Shown here one piece after another: positions 48,463-59,503 of a stretch of DNA of 64,000 nt. The DNA lies in NCBI GenBank assembly GCA_013416435.1, contig JACCEN010000009.1, positions 160,748-224,747 of the forward strand, read 5' to 3'. A model generated the notes under the pieces. It was not told where the DNA came from. It did not search any database and saw only the letters and a list, made by a program, of their open reading frames with translations. Position numbers and translations under genes: made by a program. Each line of letters opens with the position of its first letter. Position 1 is the first letter of the stretch. Origin of the DNA: Alcaligenaceae bacterium (GTDB taxonomy: Bacteria > Pseudomonadota > Gammaproteobacteria > Burkholderiales > Burkholderiaceae_B).

Positions 48463-49707
48463 ATGTCGGATCCTAGTTCCGATCTTTCCACTCGCGGTCC
48501 GCGGCGCTGGCCATGGGTATTGGTCCTGCTGTTGCTGGTGGCGGCGGGATACTGGTTCTGGAGTGTCAATCAAGGCAAGTCCACCGGCGGCTTTCGCCGT
48601 TTCGGCGGCCCCATGGCGGGCGCGTCCGTACCCGTGAAAGTGGCGGTGGTCGAACAAGGCAAGATCGATTACACGCTGAAGGCCATCGGAACCGTAACGG
48701 CATTCAACACGGTTACCGTGCGCAGCCGTGTGGACGGCGAGCTGCTTAAACTGGAATTCCAGGACGGCCAGAAAGTCGAGAAAGGCGATGTCCTTGCCCG
48801 CATCGATCCGCGCAATTACCGGATTCAGCTGGATCAGGCGCTCGGGCAGCAAAAACAGAACGAGGCGCAGCTGAAGAATGCCCAGAAGGATTTGCAGCGC
48901 TATCAGCTTCTGTACAAGCAGAACTCCATCGCACGGCAGCAGGTGGATGCCCAGGAAGCACTGGTTCAGCAACTGATCGGCGCCCGGACCTCCGACCAGG
49001 CGGCGGTGGACAATGCCCGCCTTCAGCTGGAATACACCGACATCGTCGCACCGATCTCGGGACGGCTAGGGCTGCGCCGGGTCGACGAAGGCAATATCGT
49101 CAATGCGTCCAGCACGGACGGCCTCGTCGTCATCACCCAGACTCAGCCTGTTTCCGTGCTGTTCACGCTGCCCCAGGCACAACTGGCGGACGTCCTGGCC
49201 CAATTGCGTACGGGAAACACGCTTGCGGTCGAGCTCTACGACCGAGACGACATCCGCAAGCTCGCGGACGGCGAACTCATGTCCCTGGACAATCAGATCG
49301 ATGTCGCGACCGGCACGGTCAAGATGAAAGCGCGTTTCGCCAATGAGGACGAGTCGCTGTTTCCCAATCAGTTCGTCAACGTCCGCTTGAGGGTCGAGAC
49401 GCGGCAGGCATTGGTGCTTCCGACCCAGGCCATCCAGCAGGGCTCAATCGGCCCCTTTGTCTATTTGATCGACGAGCAGAACAAGTCGCGCATACAGGCG
49501 ATCTCGACCGGCCGCGTCGACGGGCGGCGCGTCGAGATCCTGTCGGGCCTGTCGGCCGGGCAGCGGGTCGTGACCGAAGGCACCGACCGCTTGCGCGATG
49601 GCGCGGCGGTGGAAATCACCGAGCCCGGCACGGACAAGCCGGTGGCCGCGGCGGCGGCGCGGCCGACGGGTGGCGGGGCGCCGTCTTCCCGCAGGAACCG
49701 CCCGTGA
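48463..49707 (+). CDS. mdtA: RND efflux periplasmic adaptor MdtA
   Basis: 414 residues. N-terminal membrane anchor (~15-34), lipoyl/barrel-sandwich halves ([70 protein letters not shown]), an intervening helical hairpin rich in Gln, and a beta-barrel with [36 protein letters not shown], a hallmark of the MdtA subfamily. It links MdtBC to an outer membrane channel. It begins an operon whose genes overlap by four bases. Confidence 0.95.
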   Translation: MSDPSSDLSTRGPRRWPWVLVLLLLVAAGYWFWSVNQGKSTGGFRRFGGPMAGASVPVKVAVVEQGKIDYTLKAIGTVTAFNTVTVRSRVDGELLKLEFQDGQKVEKGDVLARIDPRNYRIQLDQALGQQKQNEAQLKNAQKDLQRYQLLYKQNSIARQQVDAQEALVQQLIGARTSDQAAVDNARLQLEYTDIVAPISGRLGLRRVDEGNIVNASSTDGLVVITQTQPVSVLFTLPQAQLADVLAQLRTGNTLAVELYDRDDIRKLADGELMSLDNQIDVATGTVKMKARFANEDESLFPNQFVNVRLRVETRQALVLPTQAIQQGSIGPFVYLIDEQNKSRIQAISTGRVDGRRVEILSGLSAGQRVVTEGTDRLRDGAAVEITEPGTDKPVAAAAARPTGGGAPSSRRNRP

Positions 49708-52700
49708 ATCTTTCCCGCCTGTTCATCCTCCGTCCGGTGGCCACCACCCTGGCCATGGTCGCCTTGCTGATTTCCGGCATGCTGGCCTATCGCCTGCTTC
49801 CGGTGTCGGCATTGCCGCAAGTCGATTATCCGACCATACAGGTCAGCACCCTGTATCCGGGCGCGAGCCCGGACGTCGTCACCGCGCTGGTGACTTCCCC
49901 GCTGGAGCGCCAGTTCGGCCAGATGGCCGGCATGACGCAGATGATGTCCTCGAGCTCGGGCGGATCCTCGGTCATCACTCTGCAGTTCGATCTGGATCTG
50001 CCGCTGGACGTCGCGGAACAGGAAGTGCAGGCCGCCATCAATGCGGCGTCGAACCTGCTGCCCAATGATTTGCCCGCGCCGCCCATCTACAACAAGGTCA
50101 ATCCGGCCGATACGCCGGTCATCAGCCTGGCGGTCACCTCGCCGACCTTGCCGCTGCACCAGGTGCGCGACCTGATCGACATCCGCGTGGCGCAGAAGCT
50201 TTCGCAGATCTCCGGCGTCGGGCTGGTCAGCATCGCCGGCGGCCAGCGCCCCGCAGTGCGCATACAGGCCAATCCGGGCACGCTGGCGGCGCGCGGCCTG
50301 ACCCTTGCCAGCCTGCGTTCAGCCATCGTCGGCGCCAACGTCAACCAGCCCAAAGGAAACCTGGACGGTCCCGAACGGTCGACCACCATCAATGCCAACG
50401 ATCAACTGAAATCGATCGAGGATTACGAGTCGCTCATCATTGCCTACCAGGACGGGGCGCCCCTGCGGCTGCGCGATGTGGCCGACGCGCAGCAGGACGC
50501 CGAGAACATCCGGCAGGCGGCGTGGATGGGCGCGACGCCGGCCATCTTGCTGAACGTCCAGCGGCAGCCGGGCGCCAACGTGATCGAGGTCGTGGACCGG
50601 GTCAAGCAACTGCTGCCTTCGTTGCGGCAGTCCCTGCCGGCGGGCGTGGATATTTCCGTGGCGGCGGACCGCACGGAAACCATACGCGAATCCATCCGCC
50701 ACGTGCAGATCGAGCTGATGCTGGCCGTAGCGCTGGTGGTGCTCGTCACCTTCGTGTTCCTGCGCAGCTGGCGCGCCACCTTCATACCCAGCGTGGTCGT
50801 GCCGCTTTCCTTGGTGGGCACGTTCGGCATCATGTACCTGGCCGGCTTCAGCGTCAACAACCTGACCCTGATGGCGCTGACGATCGCCACGGGTTTCGTC
50901 GTGGACGACGCCATCGTCATGATCGAGAACATTGCGCGGCACATCGAGGAGGGCGAGAGCGCCTTGACGGCTGCGCTCAAGGGCGCGTCGCAGATCGGTT
51001 TCACGCTGGTGTCGCTGACCTTGTCGTTGATCGCGGTGCTGATTCCCTTGCTGTTCATGAGCGACGTCATCGGCCGCTTGTTCCGCGAGTTCGCCATCAC
51101 GCTGTCGGTGGCCATACTGCTGTCGCTCGTCATTTCGCTGACGCTTACGCCCATGATGTGCGCGCGCATGCTCAAGCCGGAATCCGAAATGCATTACGGA
51201 CGTTTCCAGCGGAAAGCGGGGCTATGGATGGACGACCTGACGCATTCCTACGATCGCGGGCTGCGATGGGTACTGGATCATCAGCGCATCACCTTGTGGT
51301 TCGCTCTGGGGACGCTCGCCCTGACGGGGGTGCTGTACCTTGCCGTACCGAAGGGATTCTTCCCGCAGCAGGACACGGGCCTGATCCAGGCCATCAGCCA
51401 GGGCCCGCAAACCGTTTCCTTCGCGTCCATGTCGCAGAGGCAGCAGCAGGCAGTGATGCGCATCCTGGAAGACCCGGACGTCGAAACCGTTACCTCCTTC
51501 ATCGGCATAGACGGGACCAACGCCACCCTGAACACGGGCCGCATGCAGATTGCGCTGAAACCGCTGGACCAGCGCAGCGATACCGCCGGCGCCATCATCG
51601 AGCGCCTGAATACTGCGCTGCGCGGCCTGCCCGACATCCAGGTGTACATGCAGCCCGTGCAGGACCTGACGGTCGACGACAAAGTCAGCCGCACGCAATA
51701 TCAGATGACGCTTTCGCATCCGGATCACGGGACCTTGCTGTCTTGGACACCGCGATTCGTGGATGCATTGAGGCAGCTCGCGCCCCTGCGGGACGTGGTC
51801 GACGACCTGCAGGGCGGCGGCCTTGAAACCACGCTGGTCATCGATCGCGATGCCGCCGCACGCCTGGGCATCAGCAATTCGACCATAGACGAGGCGCTTT
51901 ACGACGCCTTCGGACAGCGTCTCATCTCCACCATCTTCACTCAGTCCGCGCAATACAGGGTGGTGCTGGAGGTCGCGCCGCAGTATCGCCAAAGCCCAGC
52001 GGCGCTGGCGCAGATCTACTTGCCCACCGAAAGCGGCACGCCGGTGCCGATCAGCAGCGTGGCGCGCTTCGAGCAGAACAGCGCCTTGCTGTCCATAGAC
52101 CGGCTGGGCCAGTTCCCCGCCACCACGATCTCCTTCAATCTGGCGCCCGGCGCGGCCTTGTCGGACGCGGTCGAGGCCATCCGCGGCGCGCAGGCGGAAC
52201 TGGGCATGCCGGATTCCGTCGACCTGCGTTTCCAGGGGGCGGCGCGCGCCTTCCAGGCGTCCTTGTCCAGCACGCTGTGGCTGATGCTGGCCGCCGTGGT
52301 GACCATGTATATCGTGCTGGGCATACTGTACGAAAGCTATATCCACCCCGTCACCATCCTGTCGACGCTGCCGTCCGCCGCCATCGGCGCCTTGCTGGCG
52401 CTGCTGCTGACCGGCGCCGACCTGGACATGATCGGCGTGATCGGCATCATCCTGCTGATCGGCATCGTGAAGAAGAACGCGATCATGATGATCGACTTTG
52501 CACTGGATGCGGAGCGCTCGCGCGGGCTGGATCCGCGCTCCGCCATCCATGAGGCGGCCTTGCTGCGGTTCAGGCCCATCCTCATGACGACGCTGGCGGC
52601 GCTGTTCAGCGCCATCCCGCTGATGCTCGCGACCGGATCCGGCGCCGAGCTGCGCCAGCCCCTGGGGCTCGTGATGGTGGGCGGATTGCTGTGCAGCCAG

Positions 52701-52811
52701 GTGCTCACGCTCTTCACCACGCCGGTCATATACCTGATGTTCGATCGCCTGGCCCATGCGCGGCGGCGCAGGGAACCGCAGGCCGGCGCGCCCCACGGGT
52801 TGCACCCATGA
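49704..52811 (+). CDS. mdtB: RND efflux inner-membrane subunit MdtB
   Basis: 1035 residues with 12 membrane helices and two large periplasmic loops. HAE1 family motifs are [41 protein letters not shown] at the start and [23 protein letters not shown] with the proton-relay Asp pair in helix 4. It forms a heteromultimer with MdtC to pump drugs or bile-salt-like compounds. The GTG start at 49704 shares bases with the mdtA stop. Confidence 0.95.
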   Translation: MNLSRLFILRPVATTLAMVALLISGMLAYRLLPVSALPQVDYPTIQVSTLYPGASPDVVTALVTSPLERQFGQMAGMTQMMSSSSGGSSVITLQFDLDLPLDVAEQEVQAAINAASNLLPNDLPAPPIYNKVNPADTPVISLAVTSPTLPLHQVRDLIDIRVAQKLSQISGVGLVSIAGGQRPAVRIQANPGTLAARGLTLASLRSAIVGANVNQPKGNLDGPERSTTINANDQLKSIEDYESLIIAYQDGAPLRLRDVADAQQDAENIRQAAWMGATPAILLNVQRQPGANVIEVVDRVKQLLPSLRQSLPAGVDISVAADRTETIRESIRHVQIELMLAVALVVLVTFVFLRSWRATFIPSVVVPLSLVGTFGIMYLAGFSVNNLTLMALTIATGFVVDDAIVMIENIARHIEEGESALTAALKGASQIGFTLVSLTLSLIAVLIPLLFMSDVIGRLFREFAITLSVAILLSLVISLTLTPMMCARMLKPESEMHYGRFQRKAGLWMDDLTHSYDRGLRWVLDHQRITLWFALGTLALTGVLYLAVPKGFFPQQDTGLIQAISQGPQTVSFASMSQRQQQAVMRILEDPDVETVTSFIGIDGTNATLNTGRMQIALKPLDQRSDTAGAIIERLNTALRGLPDIQVYMQPVQDLTVDDKVSRTQYQMTLSHPDHGTLLSWTPRFVDALRQLAPLRDVVDDLQGGGLETTLVIDRDAAARLGISNSTIDEALYDAFGQRLISTIFTQSAQYRVVLEVAPQYRQSPAALAQIYLPTESGTPVPISSVARFEQNSALLSIDRLGQFPATTISFNLAPGAALSDAVEAIRGAQAELGMPDSVDLRFQGAARAFQASLSSTLWLMLAAVVTMYIVLGILYESYIHPVTILSTLPSAAIGALLALLLTGADLDMIGVIGIILLIGIVKKNAIMMIDFALDAERSRGLDPRSAIHEAALLRFRPILMTTLAALFSAIPLMLATGSGAELRQPLGLVMVGGLLCSQVLTLFTTPVIYLMFDRLAHARRRREPQAGAPHGLHP

Positions 52812-55800
52812 GGTTCTTTTCTCTCTTCATCATGCGGCCCGTGGCGACGACGCTGTCCTGTCTCGCGCTGGTGATGTCGGGGGCGCTGGCCTATTTCTTC
52901 CTGCCGGTCTCGCCGCTGCCTCAAGTGGATTTTCCCATGATCTCGGTGACCGCCAGCATGGCGGGGGCCAGCCCCGAGACCATGGCGTCCAGCGTGGCCA
53001 CCCCGCTGGAGCAGTCGCTGGGCTCCATCGCCGGCCTGAGCGAAATGAGTTCGCGCAGCACCGAGGGGTCCACGCGTATTTCCCTGATGTTCGACATGGA
53101 CCGGGACATCAACAGCGCCGCGCGCGACGTGCAGGCCGCCATCAACGCGGCCCGCAGCCTTTTGCCGTCCAATCTGCGCAACAACCCGACCTATCGCAAA
53201 GTCAATCCGTCTTCCGCCCCCATCGTGGTGCTCGCCTTGACTTCAAACACCGCCACCCAGGGCGAGCTGTACGACCTGGCATCCACCGTGCTGGCGCAGA
53301 AGCTTTCCCAAGTGACGGGCGTGGGCGAGGTCGAGGTCGGGGGCAGTTCCTTGCCGGCCATACGCGTCAGCCTGAATCCCAAGGCGTTGGCCTCTGCCGG
53401 CGTCGCCCTGGACGAGGTGCGGTCGGCGCTGTCCAACGCCAACACCATGAGGCCCAACGGCATCGTGGAGAACGACAGCCACCATTGGCAAATCAGTTCC
53501 GGCAGGCAGCTCACGCGGGCCGAACAGTATCGGCCGCTGATCGTTGCCTGGCGCGACGGCTCGCCCATCCGCCTGAGCGACGTCGCCACGGTCGAGGATT
53601 CGGTCGAGAACCTTTTCAACATGGGGTTCTTCAACGACCGCCCCGCGGTGTTGCTGACGGTGCGCCGCCAGGCCGATGCCAACATCATCGAAACGGTGGA
53701 CACCATCCATGCCCAGCTTCCCGCGTTCGAGGCCATGCTGCCCGCCCATGTGTCGCTCACGCTTGCGCAGGACCGCACGCCCAGCATCCGGGCATCCCTG
53801 CACGAAGCCGAGATCACCCTGGTCATTGCCGTGGTGCTGGTCGTGCTGGTGGTGCTGTTGTTCCTGGGCAATCTGCGTGCGGCGCTGATTCCCGCGGTTG
53901 CCGTACCGGCCTCATTGATCACGACCTTCAGTCTGATGCTGCTGTTCGGCTATACGCTGAACACGATTTCCTTGATGGCGCTCATCGTGGCCACGGGCTT
54001 CGTGGTGGACGACGCCATTGTGGTCCTGGAAAACATCATGCGCCATCTGGAAAAAGGCATGTCGCCGCTGCGGGCCGCGATACGCGGTGTGCGCGAAGTC
54101 GGCTTCACCGTGCTGGCCATGAGCCTTTCGCTGGTGGCGGTATTCATACCCATGCTGCTGATGGGCGGGCTTGTCGGTCGCCTTTTCAAGGAGTTCGCCG
54201 TCACCCTTTCGGTATCCATCCTGGTTTCGCTGCTGATTTCCGTCACGGTGACGCCCATGATGTGCGCGCGCCTGCTTCGAGTGGAAGCCGGAAAGGGGCG
54301 CCGGGCGGGCTTGCTGCGGCGGATGCTGGGCTCCATGGGGGATTTCTTCTGGAATGGCTACAAGTCTTCGCTGGGATGGGCGCTGCGCCACAGCCGGACG
54401 ATGATGCTGTTGCTTGCGGCCACCATAGGCCTGAACGTCTATTTGTACACGGTCGTGCCGAAGGGCTTTTTTCCGCAGCAGGACACCGGGCAACTGCTGG
54501 GTTTCTTCCGGGTGGACCAGGGCACGTCGTTCCATGCCATGAAGCCCAAGCTGGAGCACTTCCGCAACATATTGCTGAAGGATCCCGCGATCGCGAGCAT
54601 CACCGGCTTTGGCGGAGGCCGGGGCGGAAGCAACTCCAGCTTCATGATGATACAGCTCAAGCCGCTCGAAGAGAGAAAAGCCAGCGCCATCCAGGTGGTG
54701 AACCGCTTGCGCGGCCAGTTGCAGGGCGTGCCCGGAGCGCGTTTGACGCTCGTGCCGCAGCAGGACATTTTCGTGGGCGGCAGGATGGACAGCGGCGGCT
54801 CTTACGATTACGGCCTGCTGGGCAGCGAGCTCTCCATCTTGAAGGAATGGCTGCCGCGGGTGCAGCAGGCCTTGGTGGGGCTGCCGGAACTCGTCGACGT
54901 GGACACCGACATCGAGGACAAGGGCAGGCGGGTGGAGCTCGTGATAGACCGCGATGCGGCCACGCGTCTGGGCGTGAACATGTCCATGATCGCCGCAACG
55001 CTCAATAATTCCTTCAGCCAGCGCCAGATATCGGTCATCTACGGGCCGCTGAATCAATATCATGTCGTGATGGGCGTGGACCAGCGCTACGCCCAGGATG
55101 CCGAATCGCTCAAGCAGGTCGAAGTGGTGACCGGCGACGGCAGCCGCGTCCCGCTGTCTGCGTTTACCCGCTTCGAGGTCGGCAATTCGCCGCTCAGCGT
55201 GCGGCATGAAGGCCTGTTCGCTTCGGAGTCCATCTCCTTCAGCCTGGCGCCCGGGGTCTCGCTCGAGCAGGCCACCCGCGCGGTGGAAGAGGCCGTGGCG
55301 CGCACCGGATTGCCGACCCAGCAAATACAGGCGGGCTTCCAGGGCACGGCGCAGGCTCTTCAGCAATCGATGGCCCAGCAGCCCTGGCTGATTCTCGCCG
55401 CGCTATTGACGATGTACATCGTGCTCGGGATGCTTTATGAAAGCTACATCCATCCGATCACCATATTGTCCACATTGCCCTCAGCGGGCATTGGCGCCTT
55501 GCTGGCGCTGATGCTGGTCGGCGAGGAGTTCTCGCTGATCGCATTGATCGGCGTGTTTCTTCTGATCGGCATCGTCAAGAAGAATGCCATCATGATGGTG
55601 GATTTCGCGCTCCTGGCAGAAAGGCGGGAAGGCATATCCTCGCGGGAGGCCATCCACCAGGCATGCCTGGTGCGCTTCCGTCCCATCATGATGACGACCA
55701 TTTCAGCGCTTTTTGGCGCCCTTCCTCTGGTGCTGGCCTCGGGGGCCGGCGTGGAAATGCGCCGGCCTCTAGGCCTGACCATCGTGGGCGGACTGATACT

Positions 55801-55927
55801 CAGCCAGATGCTCACCCTTTATACGACGCCGGTCGTGTATCTTTACCTGGACAAGCTGAGCCTTTGGGCCAAGCGCCGGCGCGCGGCGCGGGCGGGGGGC
55901 GGGCCCCAAGAACTTCGGAACATATGA
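52808..55927 (+). CDS. mdtC: RND efflux inner-membrane subunit MdtC
   Basis: 1039 residues, paralogous to Mdt[41 protein letters not shown], and [23 protein letters not shown] in helix 4. The last ~20 residues are Arg/Ala-rich. Start ATG 52808 shares ATGA with mdtB; the ORF extends upstream out of frame context. Both subunits are needed for the known MdtABC pump. Confidence 0.95.
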   Translation: MRFFSLFIMRPVATTLSCLALVMSGALAYFFLPVSPLPQVDFPMISVTASMAGASPETMASSVATPLEQSLGSIAGLSEMSSRSTEGSTRISLMFDMDRDINSAARDVQAAINAARSLLPSNLRNNPTYRKVNPSSAPIVVLALTSNTATQGELYDLASTVLAQKLSQVTGVGEVEVGGSSLPAIRVSLNPKALASAGVALDEVRSALSNANTMRPNGIVENDSHHWQISSGRQLTRAEQYRPLIVAWRDGSPIRLSDVATVEDSVENLFNMGFFNDRPAVLLTVRRQADANIIETVDTIHAQLPAFEAMLPAHVSLTLAQDRTPSIRASLHEAEITLVIAVVLVVLVVLLFLGNLRAALIPAVAVPASLITTFSLMLLFGYTLNTISLMALIVATGFVVDDAIVVLENIMRHLEKGMSPLRAAIRGVREVGFTVLAMSLSLVAVFIPMLLMGGLVGRLFKEFAVTLSVSILVSLLISVTVTPMMCARLLRVEAGKGRRAGLLRRMLGSMGDFFWNGYKSSLGWALRHSRTMMLLLAATIGLNVYLYTVVPKGFFPQQDTGQLLGFFRVDQGTSFHAMKPKLEHFRNILLKDPAIASITGFGGGRGGSNSSFMMIQLKPLEERKASAIQVVNRLRGQLQGVPGARLTLVPQQDIFVGGRMDSGGSYDYGLLGSELSILKEWLPRVQQALVGLPELVDVDTDIEDKGRRVELVIDRDAATRLGVNMSMIAATLNNSFSQRQISVIYGPLNQYHVVMGVDQRYAQDAESLKQVEVVTGDGSRVPLSAFTRFEVGNSPLSVRHEGLFASESISFSLAPGVSLEQATRAVEEAVARTGLPTQQIQAGFQGTAQALQQSMAQQPWLILAALLTMYIVLGMLYESYIHPITILSTLPSAGIGALLALMLVGEEFSLIALIGVFLLIGIVKKNAIMMVDFALLAERREGISSREAIHQACLVRFRPIMMTTISALFGALPLVLASGAGVEMRRPLGLTIVGGLILSQMLTLYTTPVVYLYLDKLSLWAKRRRAARAGGGPQELRNI

Positions 55928-57447
55928 TGACAGAAGAGTTGTTGTCCATGCCGTGCTCCTTGCGCGCAATACGCAGCTTCGCCGTAACGGGCCTGGCCCT
56001 GGTGCTCTCGGCCTGTGCCGTGGGGCCGGACTATCGGCGTGTCGACGCGGCGGTGGGCGATGCCTATAAACATGCTTCTTCCAGGCAACAGGCGGCAGCG
56101 GTCCAAACGGGAGTGAATCCGGGCTGGATACCGGCCAATGCGCCCGGAACCGTCCTGCGCAGCGATTGGTGGCAGCTGTTCAACGACCCCGTGTTGTCGG
56201 AACTGATGCAAGCGCTGATCGGCGCGAACCTGAGCATCGTTCAGGCGGAAGCCCAGTATCGGCAGGCGCAGGCGCAATTGCAGGGCGCGCGTTCGGGCTT
56301 CTTTCCCACGGTCGGCGCATCCAGCTCCATGAGCCGCTCGGGCGCGGGCAGCGGCGGTACTTCCTCGAACGCATCCAGCGCCGGGAACCAGTATTCATTG
56401 AGCGCAACCGTTAGCTGGGAGCCCGACCTTTGGGGCAGGGTAAGGCGAACGGTCGAAGCCGGCGAGGCGGGGTTGCAGGCCAGCGGGGCGGATTTGGCTG
56501 CGACCCGACTGAGCATGCAGTCCGCCCTGGCGCAGACCTATTTCGAACTGCGGGTGATGGACGCAGAACGCCGTCTGATGCAGAAAACCGTAGAGGCTTA
56601 CGAGCAGTCTTTGGCCTTGACGCGGAATCGCTACGATGCCGGCATCGCGGCGCAGGCCGACATTGAAATCTCGACGGCCCAGCTTGAGAATGCCAGAGCC
56701 CAGGCCCTGGCGCTGGAGCGGCAGCGCGTACAGCTGGAAAATGCCATCGCCGTCCTGCTTGGCCGCGCGCCCGCGGAATTTTCTCTGCCCGAGACCACAG
56801 TCGCGGCGCGTGTGCCCATCGTGCCCGTCGCGCTGCCTTCCGAGCTGCTGCTCAGGCGCCCGGATGTCATTGCCGCGGAGCGCCGTACCGCGCAGGCGAA
56901 CGCCCGCATCGGCGTCGCCCAGGCCGCCTGGTTTCCGGACCTGACCCTTACCGCACAGGGCGGTTTTCGTAGCGGCCAGTGGGCGCAGTGGCTGACGGCC
57001 CCCGCCAGCTTCTGGTCGCTCGGACCGGCGCTGGCCTTGACCATCTTCGACGGTGGAGCCCGCGAAGCCCAGGTCCGGGAGGCCCGGGCCGCTTACGACG
57101 TCCAGTCCGCCGGTTATCGGCAGACGGCCCTCACGGCCCTGCGCGAAGTAGAGGACTATCTGGTGCAACTGACGGTGCTGGGCCAGGAGCAGGTGGTCCA
57201 GGGCCGCGCACTGGCCGCCGCCAGGGAGTCGCTGCGGCTGACGCAGAATCAATACCAGGCGGGGCTCATCGACTACCTCAGCGTGGTGCAGGTCGAAACC
57301 ACCGCCCTCAACGCAGAGCGATCCGCCCTGGCCCTGGTCGCCAGCCGGCTCGCCGCCAGCGTCCAGCTCATCGCGGCGCTGGGTGGCGGATGGGAGGGGT
57401 TGGCTGATGAGGGGTCAGACCCCATACGGGGTCTGACCCCAGATTAA
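55924..57447 (+). CDS. Outer-membrane efflux lipoprotein (NodT family)
   Basis: 507 residues. Signal peptide with lipobox LSAC (Cys ~24), CAVGPDYRR right after, typical of NodT/OprM lipoproteins. Two outer-membrane-efflux repeats: WWQLFNDPVLSELMQALIGANLSIVQAEAQYRQAQAQLQGARSG, WEPDLWGRVRRTVEAGEAGLQASGADLAATRLSMQSALAQTYFELRV, SELLLRRPDVIAAERRTAQANARIGVAQAAWFPDLTL. It completes the MdtABC pump. The final residues GSDPIRGLTPD and the stop are encoded by a palindromic repeat copy. Start ATG 55924 overlaps mdtC; ATG 55948 is a possible alternative nearer the signal peptide. Confidence 0.93.
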   Translation: MMTEELLSMPCSLRAIRSFAVTGLALVLSACAVGPDYRRVDAAVGDAYKHASSRQQAAAVQTGVNPGWIPANAPGTVLRSDWWQLFNDPVLSELMQALIGANLSIVQAEAQYRQAQAQLQGARSGFFPTVGASSSMSRSGAGSGGTSSNASSAGNQYSLSATVSWEPDLWGRVRRTVEAGEAGLQASGADLAATRLSMQSALAQTYFELRVMDAERRLMQKTVEAYEQSLALTRNRYDAGIAAQADIEISTAQLENARAQALALERQRVQLENAIAVLLGRAPAEFSLPETTVAARVPIVPVALPSELLLRRPDVIAAERRTAQANARIGVAQAAWFPDLTLTAQGGFRSGQWAQWLTAPASFWSLGPALALTIFDGGAREAQVREARAAYDVQSAGYRQTALTALREVEDYLVQLTVLGQEQVVQGRALAAARESLRLTQNQYQAGLIDYLSVVQVETTALNAERSALALVASRLAASVQLIAALGGGWEGLADEGSDPIRGLTPD

Positions 57448-57481
57448 ACAAAAGGGTCAGACCCCGTATGGGGTCTGACCC
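57411..57481. repeat. Two palindromic repeats at the convergent nodT / Nudix-ThiE ends
   Basis: The copy at 57411-57440 (centre ATAC) is translated as the NodT-family C-terminus. The copy at 57454-57481 is two bases shorter (GGGTCAGACCCC ... GGGGTCTGACCC) and abuts the stop codon of the Nudix-ThiE gene on the other strand. Confidence 0.94.
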
Positions 57482-58488
57482 TACACCCCCCGAATTCCCG
57501 CGATGCCATGCGCGCCATGGCGGCGCGCGTCCGCCAGCGTGGCGGCAGACTGCCCGCCTATCGCAAAGACCGGCAGCCCAGCGTTTTCGGCCAGTTTTGC
57601 GAAGCCGGCCCAGCCCATGCCCGGCACGCCGGGATGGGAAGGAGTGTCGAGCACATGGCCCAGCACGGCGAAGTCTGCGGAAACGGCGCGGGCCGCTTCC
57701 AGGTCCGCCGCTTGATGGGCGGAGGCGCCGATCAGGCCCGGGACGAGCGATTTCAGCGGGTGGACGGCATCGGAATCCGAGCCCGGCTTGCGGGCGGCCC
57801 AGTCCCGGGCATCGGCGGCCCGCAAATGCACGCCGTCCGCTTCGGACCACCAGCTTTCCGGGTGGCAGCTGTTGACCAGGCAGCGCGCGCCATGCCGGCG
57901 GCAAAGCTGCAGGACTTGTTGGAATGCCGCAAGCAAGCCCTGGCCGTCCTTGTCTTCGCCCGTCCATGCGGGTTCGCGGAACTGCACCAGCCGGACGCCT
58001 TCCTGGAGGGCGGTTTCCAGCTTGACGAGATAGTTGGCCAGCCCTTCGGGGGTGCCGATGGATGTGATCAGGTAGCGGTCGGGCAGCTGCAGCCACCGCA
58101 TGGGCGGTTCCGTGGCGGGCAGCAACGGGCCGATCGGCAGGGGAGCGTGCGAGGGATCCACCCACGCCAATTGCTGATCTTCCATGCATTTAGGCTCGCC
58201 GACCCAGCCCCGGACCTGGCAGAAGGCCAGCTGCACGATGTTTTTCGGATATTCGTGCGTATAGGTCACCCATGGCGTAGCGTTGGTGACTTCGATGTCC
58301 AGCTCTTCCTTCAGCTCGCGAGCCAGCGCTTCGAGTACGGTTTCGCCCGGCTCCAGCTTGCCGCCGGGCAGTTCCCACCAGCCCGGCCAGGGCTTGTCCG
58401 CCGGCCGTTGGCCCAGCAGCACGCTGCCGTCCGGCCGCAGGATGACGCCGGCCGCGACGCGGATGAATGGCTTGGCCGACTCAGACAT
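57481..58488 (-). CDS. Nudix hydrolase fused to thiamine-phosphate-synthase-like domain
   Basis: 335 residues. N-terminal Nudix domain with box GGKLEPGETVLEALARELKEELDI (G..E..REL.EE; Gly before the last hydrophobic replaced by Asp), resembling MutT 8-oxo-dGTP hydrolases (VAAGVILRPDGSVLLGQRP). Residues ~150-335 are a ThiE/TenI-like TIM barrel (EGVRLVQFREPAWTGEDKDG, CLVNSCHPESWWSEADGVHLRAAD, VPGLIGASAHQAADLEAA, ADFAVLGHVLDTPSHPG, LPVFAIGGQSAATL). The usual phosphate loop TxSK is changed to DTPSHP, so thiamine synthesis is doubtful. Such fusions are common in beta/gammaproteobacteria. It overlaps the upstream ATPase gene by 8 bases. Confidence 0.9.
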   Translation of the reverse strand: MSESAKPFIRVAAGVILRPDGSVLLGQRPADKPWPGWWELPGGKLEPGETVLEALARELKEELDIEVTNATPWVTYTHEYPKNIVQLAFCQVRGWVGEPKCMEDQQLAWVDPSHAPLPIGPLLPATEPPMRWLQLPDRYLITSIGTPEGLANYLVKLETALQEGVRLVQFREPAWTGEDKDGQGLLAAFQQVLQLCRRHGARCLVNSCHPESWWSEADGVHLRAADARDWAARKPGSDSDAVHPLKSLVPGLIGASAHQAADLEAARAVSADFAVLGHVLDTPSHPGVPGMGWAGFAKLAENAGLPVFAIGGQSAATLADARRHGAHGIAGIRGV

Positions 58489-59347
58489 GACGGGCGGCCC
58501 AGTCCCTGGCGAATTGGCGCGCGACCCGGCCGGACCGCGAGCCGCGCTCCAGCGCCCATTGCAGCGCTTCCGTGCGGGAGGCCTCGATGTCTTCCGGCGA
58601 GCAGCCATGCTCGGCCAGCCAGTAATAGACGATGTCCAGATAGTCGTCCTGTTTGAAGGGATAGAAGGATAGCCACAGCCCGAAGCGCTCGGACAGAGAG
58701 ATTTTTTCCTCGACCGTTTCACCCGGATGGATCTCGCCGTCGCTCTGGTGCTTGGCGCTGAGGTTCTCGCTCATGTATTCGGGCATGAGATGGCGGCGGT
58801 TGGAGGTGGCATAGATCAGCACGTTGTCTCCGGAGGCGCTGACCGAGCCGTCCAGCACGGATTTGAGCATCTTGTAGCCCGCTTCGCCTTCTTCGAAGGA
58901 GAGGTCGTCGCAGAAAATGATGAAGCGTTCGGGACGCGTGCTGACCAGTTCAACGATATCGCCGAGGTCGGCCATGTCGGATTTGTCGACTTCGATGAGG
59001 CGCAACCCCTGGTCGGCATAGCTTGCTAGCATGGCTTTGACCAGCGAGCTCTTGCCGGTGCCCCGGGCGCCGGTCATCAACACATTATTGGCGGGCTTCT
59101 TGTCCAGGAAGTGCCGGGTGTTGCGATCGATGATCGCCTTCTGGCGTTCGATATGCTGCAGATCTTCCTGGTGGATCGTGGATACGTTGCGCACTGCGTC
59201 GAGCCAGCCCCGGGCGCCCCGCTTGCGCCAACGGAAGGCATGGGCGGTCCAGTCTATTTCCGGCGGGGCGGGCGGGAGCCACGCTTCCAGCTGCGCCAAG
59301 ACCCGCTCGGCGCGACCGATCAGCGTGCTTAAATCGTAGGCAGTCAC
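58481..59347 (-). CDS. DUF815 family AAA-like ATPase
   Basis: 288 residues. P-loop VLMTGARGTGKSSLVKAML (~100), Walker B-like FIIFCDDLSFEEGEAGYKML, sensor-like NVLIYATSNRRHLMPEYMSEN and a C-terminal helical part (SLSERFGLWLSFYPFKQDDYLDIVYYWL). This is the DUF815 family of P-loop ATPases, cellular role unknown. The start is a GTG at 59347 with GGAG 8 bases upstream; the longer in-frame ORF has no ribosome site. Translationally coupled to the Nudix-ThiE gene. Confidence 0.9.
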   Translation of the reverse strand: MTAYDLSTLIGRAERVLAQLEAWLPPAPPEIDWTAHAFRWRKRGARGWLDAVRNVSTIHQEDLQHIERQKAIIDRNTRHFLDKKPANNVLMTGARGTGKSSLVKAMLASYADQGLRLIEVDKSDMADLGDIVELVSTRPERFIIFCDDLSFEEGEAGYKMLKSVLDGSVSASGDNVLIYATSNRRHLMPEYMSENLSAKHQSDGEIHPGETVEEKISLSERFGLWLSFYPFKQDDYLDIVYYWLAEHGCSPEDIEASRTEALQWALERGSRSGRVARQFARDWAARHV

Positions 59348-59463
59348 AATTGTCTCCAAAGCAAATAATTTATCGGGAAAACCAGCATTATCGCTAATTT
59401 GGCGCCCGCGATCAGTCCGTTGCCGTCCGCGCTTCGCCGCGCGCCCGCACATTGTGGGTCACG

Positions 59464-59469
59464 TATAAT
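59464..59469 (+). promoter_or_regulatory. Likely -10 element of ispB
   Basis: A perfect TATAAT lies 34 bases before the ispB start in a G/C-rich divergent gap. No convincing -35 is found at 16-18 bases upstream, so the promoter assignment is tentative. Confidence 0.4.
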
Positions 59470-59503
59470 CTTGCCAACCTGTTAAACCGTTCCGGACCAC
59501 GCT

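Noticed and set aside
50319..55366. Long minus-strand frames opposite mdtB and mdtC
   Set aside because: His/Asp/Gln-rich shadow translations with no homology features; mdtBC are intact.
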